Shown: positions 24,167 through 31,652 of the stretch, one piece after another
Position numbering within the stretch: position 1 is the first letter of the stretch
Layout of the letters: every line of letters starts with the position of its first letter
Source: JAITWN01 sp964581365
GTDB taxonomy: Bacteria > Pseudomonadota > Gammaproteobacteria > SZUA-140
NCBI GenBank assembly: GCA_964581365.1
Contig: CAZOOF010000022.1
Coordinates: 1 to 32,000, forward strand
Direction of reading: 5' to 3'
DNA: 32,000 nucleotides
The notes under the pieces: generated by a model
Seen by the model: only the letters and a program-made list of their open reading frames with translations
Told to the model about the DNA's origin: nothing
Databases searched by the model: none
Translations under genes and position numbers: made by a program

Positions 24167-24185
24167 GGCCGGCGTCTTGCCGGCC
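24167..24185 (+). promoter_or_regulatory. Hairpin in the prfC leader
   Basis: GGCCGGC (24167-24173) pairs perfectly with GCCGGCC (24179-24185) over a five-base loop, ending 15 bases before the prfC ATG. No Shine-Dalgarno is visible between the hairpin and the start. The stem could influence initiation; this is inference. Confidence 0.45.
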
Positions 24186-24200
24186 AGATGACCTCGCTGC

Positions 24201-25778
24201 ATGTCACAGCAATCAGAAACAGCCAGACGCCGAACGTTCGCCATTATCTCCCATCCCGACGCGGGCAAGACCACCCTCACGGAAAAGCTGCTGCTTTTCG
24301 GAGGCGCGATTCAGCTGGCCGGCGCGGTCAAGGGGCGCAAGGCTGCCCGGCACGCGACGTCCGACTGGATGGCGCTCGAACAGCAGCGCGGTATCTCGGT
24401 GACCACCTCGGTGCTCCAGTTCCCCTATCGGGACCGGGTAATCAATCTGCTCGATACCCCGGGGCATCAGGATTTCTCTGAGGACACCTATCGCGTTCTG
24501 ACCGCCGTCGATTCCGCTCTGATGGTGATCGACAGCGGCAAGGGCGTGGAAGAGCGCACGCTCAAGCTCATGGAAATCTGCCGGCTGCGTGACACGCCCA
24601 TCGTCACCTTCATCAACAAGCTGGACCGTGACGGTCGCCCGCCCATCGAACTGATCGACGAGATCGAGCGCGTGCTCGGCATGGCTTGCGCTCCGATTAC
24701 CTGGCCGATCGGCATGGGCAAGAGCTTCAAGGGTGTGTTCGATCTGCTGCAGGACCGGGTGCAGCTGTTCAGTGCCACCCATGGCGGCCGTATCAGGACA
24801 GGGGAGATGATCGAAGGCCTGGACAATCCGCGCCTGGACGAGCTGCTTGGCCCGTTGGCAGCCGACTTGCGTGAAGAGATCGAGCTGGTGCGTGGCGCCA
24901 GTCAGCCGTTCGATCTCGACGAGTATCTGGCCGGGCGCCAGACGCCGGTGTTCTTCGGCTCGGCGATCAACAACTTCGGTGTGCGCGAACTGCTCGATGC
25001 CTTCATCGAGTGGGCGCCGGCGCCGTTGCCGCGTGCGACCCTGACCCGCGTCGTCGATCCTCACGAAGAGAAGTTCACCGGGTTTGTGTTCAAGATCCAG
25101 GCGAACATGGATCCCGCCCACCGCGATCGCATCGCCTTCCTGCGCGTCTGCTCGGGTGTCTACACCCGCGGCATGAAGATCCATCACGTGCGCCAGGGCA
25201 GACAGGTGCAGATCTCCAACGCCATTACCTTCATGGCCGCCGAGCGCGAGCGCACCGAGGAGGCCTGGCCGGGCGACATCATCGGGCTGCACAATCATGG
25301 CACCATCCGCATCGGCGACACTTTCACCCAAGGCGAGGATCTGAAGTTCACCGGCATACCGGATTTTGCCCCTGAACTGTTCCGTCGCATCGTGTTGCGC
25401 GATCCGATGAAGATGAAGGCGCTGCAGAAGGGTGTCGACCAGCTGTCGGAAGAAGGAGCCATCCGCGTGTTTCGCCCCGTTTTCGGCAATGACATCATCA
25501 TCGGCGCGGTCGGGGTGCTGCAGTTCGATGTCGTCGCCTGGCGCCTGAAGAACGAGTACTCGGTCGAGTGCAGCTATGACAACGTTCAGATCAGCACCGC
25601 CCGCTGGATTCGCTGCGACGACGACAAGCGTCTCGCCGAGTTCCGCAACCGGCTGAGCGATAACCTGGCGATCGACAGCGGCGGTGAGCTGGTCTATCTG
25701 GCGCCGACCCGCGTGAACCTGGATCTGACCATGGAGCGCTGGCCTGAGATCGAGTTCCTGGCCACCCGCGAACATTGA
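24201..25778 (+). CDS. prfC: Peptide chain release factor 3
   Basis: RF3 is a GTPase that recycles RF1 and RF2 after peptide release and takes part in post-transfer quality control. The 525-residue product has RTFAIISHPDAGKTTLTEKLL with the P-loop near residues 17-25. The RF3-specific GAIQLAGAVKGRK, the QRGISVTTS switch I segment, the DTPGHQDFSEDTYR G3 and the FINKLDRDGR G4 follow. Domain II and the C-terminal domain are complete (MERWPEIEFLATREH at the end). No strong ribosome binding site is seen. Confidence 0.98.
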   Translation: MSQQSETARRRTFAIISHPDAGKTTLTEKLLLFGGAIQLAGAVKGRKAARHATSDWMALEQQRGISVTTSVLQFPYRDRVINLLDTPGHQDFSEDTYRVLTAVDSALMVIDSGKGVEERTLKLMEICRLRDTPIVTFINKLDRDGRPPIELIDEIERVLGMACAPITWPIGMGKSFKGVFDLLQDRVQLFSATHGGRIRTGEMIEGLDNPRLDELLGPLAADLREEIELVRGASQPFDLDEYLAGRQTPVFFGSAINNFGVRELLDAFIEWAPAPLPRATLTRVVDPHEEKFTGFVFKIQANMDPAHRDRIAFLRVCSGVYTRGMKIHHVRQGRQVQISNAITFMAAERERTEEAWPGDIIGLHNHGTIRIGDTFTQGEDLKFTGIPDFAPELFRRIVLRDPMKMKALQKGVDQLSEEGAIRVFRPVFGNDIIIGAVGVLQFDVVAWRLKNEYSVECSYDNVQISTARWIRCDDDKRLAEFRNRLSDNLAIDSGGELVYLAPTRVNLDLTMERWPEIEFLATREH

Positions 25779-25916
25779 GACGCGGGCGGGGCTGGCGCCT
25801 GTCGTGATTCGGCCCGCCGGCGGGGCGGTCCGGTACACGGCTTGAGATCCCCCGGGCGCCAGCGCATCATGGCCGCATCCGCGTGATCATTCACCTCAGC
25901 CCGGGATGTTCTGCAG
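25779..25916. other. Structured gap after prfC
   Basis: This 138-base gap holds a nine-base inverted repeat, GCTGGCGCC (25791-25799) and GGCGCCAGC (25855-25863). An inner palindromic GC stretch, CCCGCCGGCGGG, lies near 25813. There is no T-run. It could be a processing or Rho-dependent region; no promoter is obvious. Confidence 0.3.
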
Positions 25917-26807
25917 ATGAGCCGCATCCGCATCATGGCCTTGCGCCATTCGGCGTTCTACACCCCGCTGCTGCTGACGGTTGCCGGCGGCTACCTGCGC
26001 GCCGAAGGGCTGGAGCCTTCCTACAGCGTTGCCACCCCGGAGCGTACCGTGCCCGCCAGCATCGTCGACGGGAGCTGTGAGCTCGCCCAGTCCGCAGTGG
26101 CGACCAGCTTTCCCGCGCTTGAACGCGGCGAACCGGTGAATGTGGCGCACTTTGCCCAGATCAACAGCCGTGATGGTTTCTTCATCGTGGCTCGCCGGCC
26201 CGAACCCGGCTTCACCTGGCAAAGCCTGAAGGGCCGGCGGGTGCTCGTCGATCATTTCTTCCAGCCGCTGGCCATGTTCCGCTATGCGCTGCATCGCCAT
26301 GGCATGTCGCTCGAAGACCTGGATGTGGTCGATGCGGGTGGCGTCGAGATTATCGAGCGCGCCTTCCGTGATGGTGTTGCCGACTATGCGCACTTTCAGG
26401 GACCGGTGCCGCAGCAGCTCGAGCGCGAGGGGCTTGGACATGTGGTGGCTGCGGTGGGGGATTCGGTCGGGCCGGTTGCATTCAGCAGTCTTTGCGCCCG
26501 GCGCGACTGGCTGATGACGCCTGCCGCCGCCGCGTTCATGCGTGCCTACCGGCGCGCTCTCCTTCATGCCGTCGATGGTGACGCCGATGAAATCGCGACG
26601 CTGCTTGCCGCGGAAAACTTCTTTCCGGCGATCGATCGCGCGGTCCTGAGTTCGACCATTACCGCCTATCAGCGCCTTGGCTGCTGGCGCCCCGATCCGC
26701 AGATTCCAGTCGAGCACTATGAGCGTCTGCTCGATGTATTCGAGCTCTCCGGACTCATCACTCGCAGGCATCCCTATGATGCGGCGATCGTCTCGCCGCC
26801 GGCCTGA
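25917..26807 (+). CDS. NMT1/THI5-like substrate-binding-fold protein without signal peptide
   Basis: The 296-residue product resembles the NMT1/SsuA/THI5 class of ABC transporter binding proteins: AFYTPLLLTVAGGYLRAEGLEP at the start, ELAQSAVATSFPALERGEPV near residues 58-77, and WQSLKGRRVLVD. A C-terminal helical part contains FMRAYRRALLHA. No signal peptide or lipobox is visible and no permease or ATPase gene is nearby, so it is probably cytoplasmic. The yeast THI5 cysteine motif is absent. Its ligand is unknown. The stop overlaps the arfB start as TGATG. Confidence 0.7.
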   Translation: MSRIRIMALRHSAFYTPLLLTVAGGYLRAEGLEPSYSVATPERTVPASIVDGSCELAQSAVATSFPALERGEPVNVAHFAQINSRDGFFIVARRPEPGFTWQSLKGRRVLVDHFFQPLAMFRYALHRHGMSLEDLDVVDAGGVEIIERAFRDGVADYAHFQGPVPQQLEREGLGHVVAAVGDSVGPVAFSSLCARRDWLMTPAAAAFMRAYRRALLHAVDGDADEIATLLAAENFFPAIDRAVLSSTITAYQRLGCWRPDPQIPVEHYERLLDVFELSGLITRRHPYDAAIVSPPA

Positions 26808-27232
26808 TGCTGCGGATATCCCGCGCCGTCGAAATTCCCGAGGACGAGATCGAACTGAAAGCGATCCGTGCCCAGGGCGCCGGCGGGCAGAACGTCAACA
26901 AGGTCGCGAGCGCCATTCACCTGCGCTTCGATATCCATGCCTCATCGCTGCCCGAGTTCTACAAGCATCGCCTGCTGAGTTGCGGCGACAGTCGTGTCAC
27001 CCGTGATGGCGTGGTCGTCATCAAGGCGCAGCGTCATCGCAGCCAGGAGCAGAACCGGGATGACGCGCTGGAGCGTTTGCGCGAGCTGATCCAGGGCGCC
27101 GCGGCCACGCGCAAGCGGCGGATCCCGACGCGGCCGGGGAAGGCCGCCACGCAGAGGAGACTGACGGACAAGTCGCTGCTGGGGCGGCGCAAGCGCCAGC
27201 GCGGGGGCGTGAAAATCGACGATGGTGAATGA
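26807..27232 (+). CDS. arfB: Alternative ribosome-rescue factor, peptidyl-tRNA hydrolase ArfB
   Basis: ArfB (YaeJ) enters the empty mRNA channel of stalled ribosomes and hydrolyses peptidyl-tRNA. The 141-residue product has the release-factor domain with AQGAGGQNVNKV, the GGQ at residues 26-28, and a long basic tail ending in KSLLGRRKRQRGG. That tail is the part that inserts in the mRNA channel. Length matches E. coli ArfB (140). It overlaps the preceding binding-protein gene by one base and lies downstream of prfC. Confidence 0.95.
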   Translation: MLRISRAVEIPEDEIELKAIRAQGAGGQNVNKVASAIHLRFDIHASSLPEFYKHRLLSCGDSRVTRDGVVVIKAQRHRSQEQNRDDALERLRELIQGAAATRKRRIPTRPGKAATQRRLTDKSLLGRRKRQRGGVKIDDGE

Positions 27233-27549
27233 TGGCCGGAGTCTGTCCCCGGAGGGAATATCGGCTGCGTGTGTTCCCCGGCCCGGTCTACGGAGTGCGT
27301 CACGCATTGTGTCAGCTTCATGGCGCACGCCAGGTCTGAAGTCTCTCCAGCAGCCGGATATCGGGTGTTGCAGGCGGCCGTGGCGATGGCGGCGGCTTTA
27401 TCTTGTGGATGGGCAGGGGTATTCTTGACTCACATCATCGATCGGGTCGACAGGCCGCGCCCCGGGGATGCTAGATTCAGCTGTTGCCGCGATTTCGACG
27501 AGCCTGGCGCAGGTGCGGAAATCATGGAACGGAAACCAGGGAGAAGCCA
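27233..27549 (+). other. Gap between arfB and aquaporin gene
   Basis: This 317-base stretch holds no convincing gene. A frame at 27269-27553 is open but has cysteine- and proline-rich composition unlike any family I know, and it overlaps the aquaporin start. The last 110 bases include the possible aquaporin promoter described separately. Confidence 0.5.
27447..27477 (+). promoter_or_regulatory. Possible aqpZ promoter
   Basis: TCGACA (27447-27452) matches the -35 consensus at five of six bases. TAGATT (27472-27477) is a fair -10 preceded by TG one base away, an extended -10. The 19-base spacer is long. An alternative -35 is TTGACT at 27425-27430, but no -10 stands at the right distance from it. 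Confidence 0.35.
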
Positions 27550-28245
27550 ATGAAGAGATACAGCGCCGAGTTCGTCGGAACCTTTTGGCTGGTATTGGGA
27601 GGTTGTGGCAGCGCCGTACTGGCGGCCGCCTTTCCAGAGGTCGGCATCGGGCTGCTTGGTGTTTCTCTCGCATTCGGTCTGACCGTGCTAACCATGGCTT
27701 TCGCCATTGGACACATATCGGGTTGTCATCTCAATCCCGCCGTATCGATCGGCCTGTGGGCTGGTGGCCGCTTCCCGGCAAAAGAACTGCTGCCCTACAT
27801 CGTTGCACAGGTCCTTGGCGGAATCGTGGCCGGCGGCGTGCTCTATCTCGTGGCCAGTGGCAAGGCGGGTTTCGATGTCTCGGCAGGCTTCGCTTCAAAT
27901 GGCTATGGCGCCCATTCTCCGGGCGGCTACGGTCTGCAGGCGGCGCTGATCACGGAAGTGGTGATGACCATGATGTTCCTTCTGGTCATTCTCGGGGCGA
28001 CCGACCGGCGGGCGCCGCAAGGCTTTGCGCCGATTGCAATCGGATTGTGCCTGACGCTGATCCATCTGATCAGTATTCCGGTGACGAACACTTCGGTGAA
28101 TCCCGCGCGCAGCACGGGCGTTGCAGTCTATGTGGGCGATTGGGCAGTTTCGCAGCTTTGGCTGTTCTGGCTGGCTCCGATCATCGGTGGCATTCTGGGC
28201 GCAGTGGTCTATCGCTTCATCGGTGGCAAGGAGTCCGCTCAGTAG
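27550..28245 (+). CDS. aqpZ: Aquaporin Z
   Basis: AqpZ is a tetrameric inner-membrane water channel. The 231-residue product has six hydrophobic helices and the two half-helix motifs NPA at 62-64 and NPAR at 184-187. The selectivity filter residues Phe42, His172, Thr181 and Arg187 correspond to E. coli AqpZ Phe43, His174, Thr183 and Arg189, which indicates a water rather than glycerol channel. GGGAG upstream of 27550 and the MKRYSAEF-type start decide the N-terminus. Confidence 0.97.
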   Translation: MKRYSAEFVGTFWLVLGGCGSAVLAAAFPEVGIGLLGVSLAFGLTVLTMAFAIGHISGCHLNPAVSIGLWAGGRFPAKELLPYIVAQVLGGIVAGGVLYLVASGKAGFDVSAGFASNGYGAHSPGGYGLQAALITEVVMTMMFLLVILGATDRRAPQGFAPIAIGLCLTLIHLISIPVTNTSVNPARSTGVAVYVGDWAVSQLWLFWLAPIIGGILGAVVYRFIGGKESAQ

Positions 28246-28247
28246 AC

Positions 28248-28266
28248 GCGGAGCCCGGGCCTCCGC
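28248..28266 (+). terminator. Possible weak terminator after aqpZ
   Basis: GCGGAG (28248-28253) pairs with CTCCGC (28261-28266) around a seven-base loop, two bases after the aqpZ stop. The nearest T-run (TTTT) is some distance downstream, so termination is uncertain. Confidence 0.3.
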
Positions 28267-28344
28267 CGCAGGGGTTCACTGGTTTTCGCTCAGGCGAGGA
28301 CATGCGGGCGCCGCCGCTTCGCTACGACAGGCAATCCGACTCCC

Positions 28345-28977
28345 ATGACAGCGATTCCCCAGGAGCTGGCACTGGTCACCGAAAAGACGATTTCGCACTA
28401 TGATGAGCGTGCGGTGGCCTTCTGGGAAGGCACCCGCGATCACGACGTGAGCCAGAACATCGCCGCGCTGCTGCGTCATATTCGCGGCGAGCCGCCGTTT
28501 CGCATGCTCGATTTCGGCTGCGGTCCGGGCCGCGATCTCGTGGCGCTGCGCGAGCTCGGGCATGACCCGATCGGTGTCGAAGGTTCGCCGGCTCTGGCCG
28601 CGATGGCGCGCGGGCACAGCGGTTGCGAAGTCTGGGAGCAGAACTTCCTGGCGCTCAATCTGCCCGGGGAGTACTTCGACGGCATTTTCGCCAACGCCTC
28701 TCTGTTTCATGTCCCGCGCGCGCAACTGCCGCGCGTCCTCGGCGAACTGCGCGACGCGCTCAAACCGGGCGGCGTTCTGTTCTCATCCAATCCGCGCGGG
28801 GACAACGAGGAAGGCTGGAACCGGGGGCGATACGGGGTGTATCACGATCTGGAGACATGGCGCGCATTCCTCGAAGCGGCCGGCTTCTCGGAGCTGGAAC
28901 ACTACTACCGTCCGGCGGGTCTGCCGCGTGAACAGCAGCCCTGGCTCGCGAGCGTGTGGCGCCGATGCGGTGAATGA
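28345..28977 (+). CDS. Class I SAM-dependent methyltransferase
   Basis: The 210-residue product has the class I Rossmann core. Motif I is DFGCGPGRD at residues 56-64. The acidic end of strand 2 is Glu79 in GVEGSP, and NASLFHVPRAQLPRVL with LKPGGVLFSSNPRG follows. The closest families are Methyltransf_11/25, whose members act on small molecules, lipids or quinones; the substrate cannot be told. A preceding helix with ISHYDERAVAFWEGTRDHDVS is typical of small-molecule methyltransferases. It lies 99 bases after aqpZ and converges on the minus-strand reductase gene. Confidence 0.85.
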   Translation: MTAIPQELALVTEKTISHYDERAVAFWEGTRDHDVSQNIAALLRHIRGEPPFRMLDFGCGPGRDLVALRELGHDPIGVEGSPALAAMARGHSGCEVWEQNFLALNLPGEYFDGIFANASLFHVPRAQLPRVLGELRDALKPGGVLFSSNPRGDNEEGWNRGRYGVYHDLETWRAFLEAAGFSELEHYYRPAGLPREQQPWLASVWRRCGE

Positions 28978-29048
28978 ATGCGCGATGGTCACCGCCCGGG
29001 CGGCGGCGGATCGAGGCCGCAGGGCGCGGGCATTGAGCCTACCGGGCG

Positions 29049-30146
29049 CTACGCCGTCGGCCAGTCGATGTAGCCTGCGGCGCCGTCGCCGTAATAGGTC
29101 TCGCGCGGGGCGTCGACCAGCGGAAGATTTTCCCGCAGGCGGCGGACCAGGTCCGGGTTGCCGATGAATGGACGGCCGAAGGCGACCGCGTCCACCTTTC
29201 CTTCCGCCAAGCGACGCTTCGCCAGCGTCAGGTCATAGCCATTGTTGCCGATGTAGGGGCCATCGAACAGCGCTCGCAGCGCATCGAGATCGACGCCGTC
29301 CGGATTGGCGCGCGAGCCTCCCGTCACGCCTTCGACGAAATGCAGGTACGCCAGGCCGAACCGGTTCAATTGCCGGATCAGGTAGCCGTAGGTGCCCATC
29401 ACGTCGCTGTCGAGCGGGGTATCTCCCGGTTGCGGGGTCACCGGTGACAGGCGAATGCCGACCCGGTCGCCTCCCCATACCGAGGCGAGGGCTTCGGTTA
29501 CTTCAAGGGTGAGCCGTGTCCGGTTCTCGACCGAGCCGCCGTAGCGGTCCGTGCGCCGATTCGTCGAGTCGCGAATGAACTGCTCCAGCAGATACGCGTT
29601 CGCCGAGTGTAGCTCTATGCCGTCGAAGCCGGCACGTTTGGCGCAAGCCGCGGCGTGAGCGTACTGGTCGATGATTCCAGGGATCTCGCTGGTTTCCAGC
29701 GCCCTCGGCATCGAGTACTCGACGACTCCCTGCGCGGTGAATGTGGTGCCGACCGCACGGATGGCGGATGGCGCCACTGGCGCCTTGCCGCCCGGTTGCA
29801 GGTCTCTATGGGAGATGCGGCCTACGTGCCACAACTGGCACACGATTCTGCCGCCGGCGGCATGTACGGCATCGGTGACTTGTCGCCAGCCCTGAGCCTG
29901 CGCCTCTGTCCAGATGCCGGGAGTCATCGCGTAACCCCGCGCCTGGGCGGATATGTTGGTGGCTTCGCTGACGATCAGGCCGGCGGATGCGCGCTGTGCA
30001 TAGTATTCCGCATGCATGGCGGAGGGGATGCCGTCATCGCCGGCCCGCGAGCGGGTAAGCGGCGCCATGACGATGCGGTTGGATAGCCGAAGCGCGCCCA
30101 GCTGCACGGGCTCGAACAGGTCACGGGTGCGACGAGCATCATTCAT
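29049..30146 (-). CDS. Old Yellow Enzyme family alkene reductase (NemA-like)
   Basis: This FMN-dependent NADPH oxidoreductase reduces activated C=C bonds in enals, maleimides and possibly nitro compounds. The 365-residue TIM barrel has NRIVMAPLTRSRA, EATNISAQARGY, QLWHVGR, and IELHSANAYLLEQFIRD with His180, Asn183 and Tyr185 as the substrate-binding and proton-donor residues. TDRYGGSVENR and the C-terminal FGRPFIGNPDLV complete it. A TATAAT on this strand at 30180-30185 could be its -10. No tetR/nemR-like regulator gene is adjacent. Confidence 0.93.
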   Translation of the reverse strand: MNDARRTRDLFEPVQLGALRLSNRIVMAPLTRSRAGDDGIPSAMHAEYYAQRASAGLIVSEATNISAQARGYAMTPGIWTEAQAQGWRQVTDAVHAAGGRIVCQLWHVGRISHRDLQPGGKAPVAPSAIRAVGTTFTAQGVVEYSMPRALETSEIPGIIDQYAHAAACAKRAGFDGIELHSANAYLLEQFIRDSTNRRTDRYGGSVENRTRLTLEVTEALASVWGGDRVGIRLSPVTPQPGDTPLDSDVMGTYGYLIRQLNRFGLAYLHFVEGVTGGSRANPDGVDLDALRALFDGPYIGNNGYDLTLAKRRLAEGKVDAVAFGRPFIGNPDLVRRLRENLPLVDAPRETYYGDGAAGYIDWPTA

Positions 30147-30166
30147 GTCCAGGGACTCGCTGTGTT

Positions 30167-30185
30167 TCGATTGGGATCGATTATA
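30167..30185 (-). promoter_or_regulatory. Likely -10 box and small inverted repeat before the OYE gene
   Basis: On the minus strand TATAAT (30180-30185) is a perfect -10, though no good -35 is visible 16-18 bases upstream. Overlapping its downstream edge is the inverted repeat TCGAT (30167-30171) / ATCGA (30176-30180). Such a repeat at the start site could be a repressor operator; evidence is slight. Confidence 0.3.
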
Positions 30186-30356
30186 GAGTCAAAGAGGGAA
30201 GGCAAAAAAATGACAGTGACAGGCGGGCGGGCTGCAGCGCGCTTCTTTGGTCCGGAACGGTAATTTTTGCGCGCGATCGACGAGCGGCTGTCCCTCCGGC
30301 ACGCTTCCCAGCGCCCTGCTAAACTGGGTTCATTGAATCCGAACCCGGTGCGCCCA

Positions 30357-30752
30357 ATGAAGCCTGCGATCACCATGATCACCATCGGTGTCGATGATCT
30401 GGACGCAGCCCTGCGCTTCTATCGCGACGGCCTTGGGTTCCCGAGCGCGGGCATCGTCGGCGAAGAGTTCGAGCATAGTGCCGTGGCATTCTTCGAGCTT
30501 CAGCATGGCCTGCGGCTGGCGCTGTGGCCGCGAACCGGCATCGCGCAGGTTACCGGACTCTCTCTGGGGCCGGTCAGTCCGGCCGAGATGACGCCGGGAT
30601 ACAAGGTTTCATCCAAGGAGGCGGTCGACTGCGTGATGGCGAAAGTGGGCGACGCCTGGGCACTCATCGTCAAGCCTGCCCATGCGGCATTCCGGGGAGG
30701 CTGCTCCGGATATTTCCAGGATCCGGACGGCCATCTCTGGGAGGTGGTCTGA
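30357..30752 (+). CDS. VOC (glyoxalase/dioxygenase-fold) family protein
   Basis: The 131-residue product has the paired beta-alpha-beta-beta-beta modules of the VOC superfamily. ITIGVDDLDAALRFYRDGLGFP lies at the start, AFFELQHGLRLALWPR in the first half, and the C-terminal GYFQDPDGHLWEVV holds the usual metal-ligand glutamate. The substrate is unknown. The frame is open from 30267, but ATG at 30357 gives the standard domain. The next gene starts six bases after the stop, so the two are probably cotranscribed. Confidence 0.85.
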   Translation: MKPAITMITIGVDDLDAALRFYRDGLGFPSAGIVGEEFEHSAVAFFELQHGLRLALWPRTGIAQVTGLSLGPVSPAEMTPGYKVSSKEAVDCVMAKVGDAWALIVKPAHAAFRGGCSGYFQDPDGHLWEVV

Positions 30753-30758
30753 TCCGCA

Positions 30759-31256
30759 ATGGTCCGCAGACGGAGCGGGCGACGGCCGGTCCGGTCCGTG
30801 AGCAGGAAGCCGCTCTTTCCTCCACCGCTGGTTGCCGTGATGATCGGTGCCCTCATGTGGTGGGCGCAGTCCCTGGTGCCACTCGTCGAAATTCCGGCCG
30901 CTGTGCGCATTGCGGCCGCAGCGGCGATCGTGCTGGTCGCGGTCGTCTTCGACCTTGCTGGCCTGTACGCATTCCGGCGCGCACGCACGAGCATCAATCC
31001 GCTGCATCCCGCGCGGGCTTCGGCACTGGTAGTGACGGGAATCTACCGCGTGACGCGCAACCCCATGTATGTCGGCCTGCTCCTGATGCTCGTTGCCTGG
31101 ACCGTGTACCTGTCATCGCTGTGGCTGATTGCCGGACCGCTGGTGTTCATTCTCTACATGAACCACTTCCAGATCGCTCCCGAGGAAAGAGTTTTGTCCG
31201 TGCTGTTTCCGGAGGAATACGAGGCGTACTGCCGCAGGGTGCGTCGCTGGCTTTGA
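30759..31256 (+). CDS. ICMT/PEMT-like membrane methyltransferase family protein
   Basis: The 165-residue product has four hydrophobic segments, near residues 23-42, 46-67, 103-122 and 123-133. It carries the family signature VTGIYRVTRNPMYVGLLLML followed by the C-terminal EERVLSVLFPEEYEAYCRRVRRWL. These mark the SAM-binding region of the isoprenylcysteine carboxyl methyltransferase and phospholipid methyltransferase family. Bacterial members are mostly uncharacterised, and this one need not act on isoprenylcysteine. An arginine-rich N-terminus of about 17 residues precedes the first segment. No clear ribosome binding site; coupling to the upstream gene is likely. Confidence 0.8.
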   Translation: MVRRRSGRRPVRSVSRKPLFPPPLVAVMIGALMWWAQSLVPLVEIPAAVRIAAAAAIVLVAVVFDLAGLYAFRRARTSINPLHPARASALVVTGIYRVTRNPMYVGLLLMLVAWTVYLSSLWLIAGPLVFILYMNHFQIAPEERVLSVLFPEEYEAYCRRVRRWL

Positions 31257-31322
31257 GTGTCTGCCGGTATGCTCGAGCATCGGCCGGAACCCGCATGAAC
31301 TGGCTTTTCGGCTGTCCCGGAC

Positions 31323-31343
31323 ATATACTCGCCCCCAGTATAT
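31323..31343 (+). promoter_or_regulatory. frmR operator overlapping the promoter
   Basis: A 21-base inverted repeat reads ATATACT (31323-31329), a seven-base C-rich centre and AGTATAT (31337-31343). On the minus strand the core is TACT-GGGGGCG-AGTA, which matches the TACT-G-tract-AGTA site known for RcnR and fits the RcnR/CsoR/FrmR family. TATACT at 31324-31329 is a good -10 candidate, so a bound repressor would block transcription. It ends 15 bases before frmR. Confidence 0.75.
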
Positions 31344-31358
31344 GCCCGGACGTCGAAA

Positions 31359-31637
31359 ATGCCGCATTCACCCGCAGAAAAGAAGAAAGCGCTGGCCCGC
31401 GTGCGCCGCATCCGCGGCCAGCTCGATGCGCTGGAACGCGCGCTCGAGGCTGGCAGCGACTGCGGGCCGGTGCTGCAGCAGCTTGCCGCGGTACGCGGCG
31501 CGATCAATGGCCTGATGTCGTCGGTACTGGAGAGCCACCTGCGCGAGGAATTCGGGCAGGCGGCCGAAACGTCATCGCGCAGGCGCAGGGACGGCATCGA
31601 GGCTGTCCTGACCCTGGTCCGCTCCTATCTCAGATAA
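31359..31637 (+). CDS. frmR: Formaldehyde-responsive repressor FrmR
   Basis: FrmR is a CsoR/RcnR-family all-helical tetramer that represses the frm operon until formaldehyde modifies it. The 92-residue product starts MPHSPAEKKKALARVRRIRG and contains ALERALEAGSDCGPVLQQ and AAVRGAINGLMSSVLESH. Pro2 and Cys35, the residues bridged by formaldehyde in E. coli FrmR, are both present, as is His60. The metal-sensing pattern of RcnR (His3) is absent. frmA follows 15 bases later and a family-type operator precedes it. Confidence 0.94.
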   Translation: MPHSPAEKKKALARVRRIRGQLDALERALEAGSDCGPVLQQLAAVRGAINGLMSSVLESHLREEFGQAAETSSRRRRDGIEAVLTLVRSYLR

Positions 31638-31652
31638 CGAAGGAGTTTCCCC

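Noticed and set aside
24213..25838. 541-codon minus-strand open frame covering prfC
   Set aside because: It mirrors prfC codon for codon and contains no recognisable motif; RF3 is clearly the real gene.
27269..27553. 94-codon open frame in the arfB-aqpZ gap
   Set aside because: There is no recognisable domain or good ribosome binding site; it overlaps the aqpZ start and the possible promoter.
28992..29003. 12-base GC palindrome CCGCCCGGGCGG between convergent genes
   Set aside because: Short GC-only palindromes are expected by chance at this base composition; no T-tract or known site type fits.
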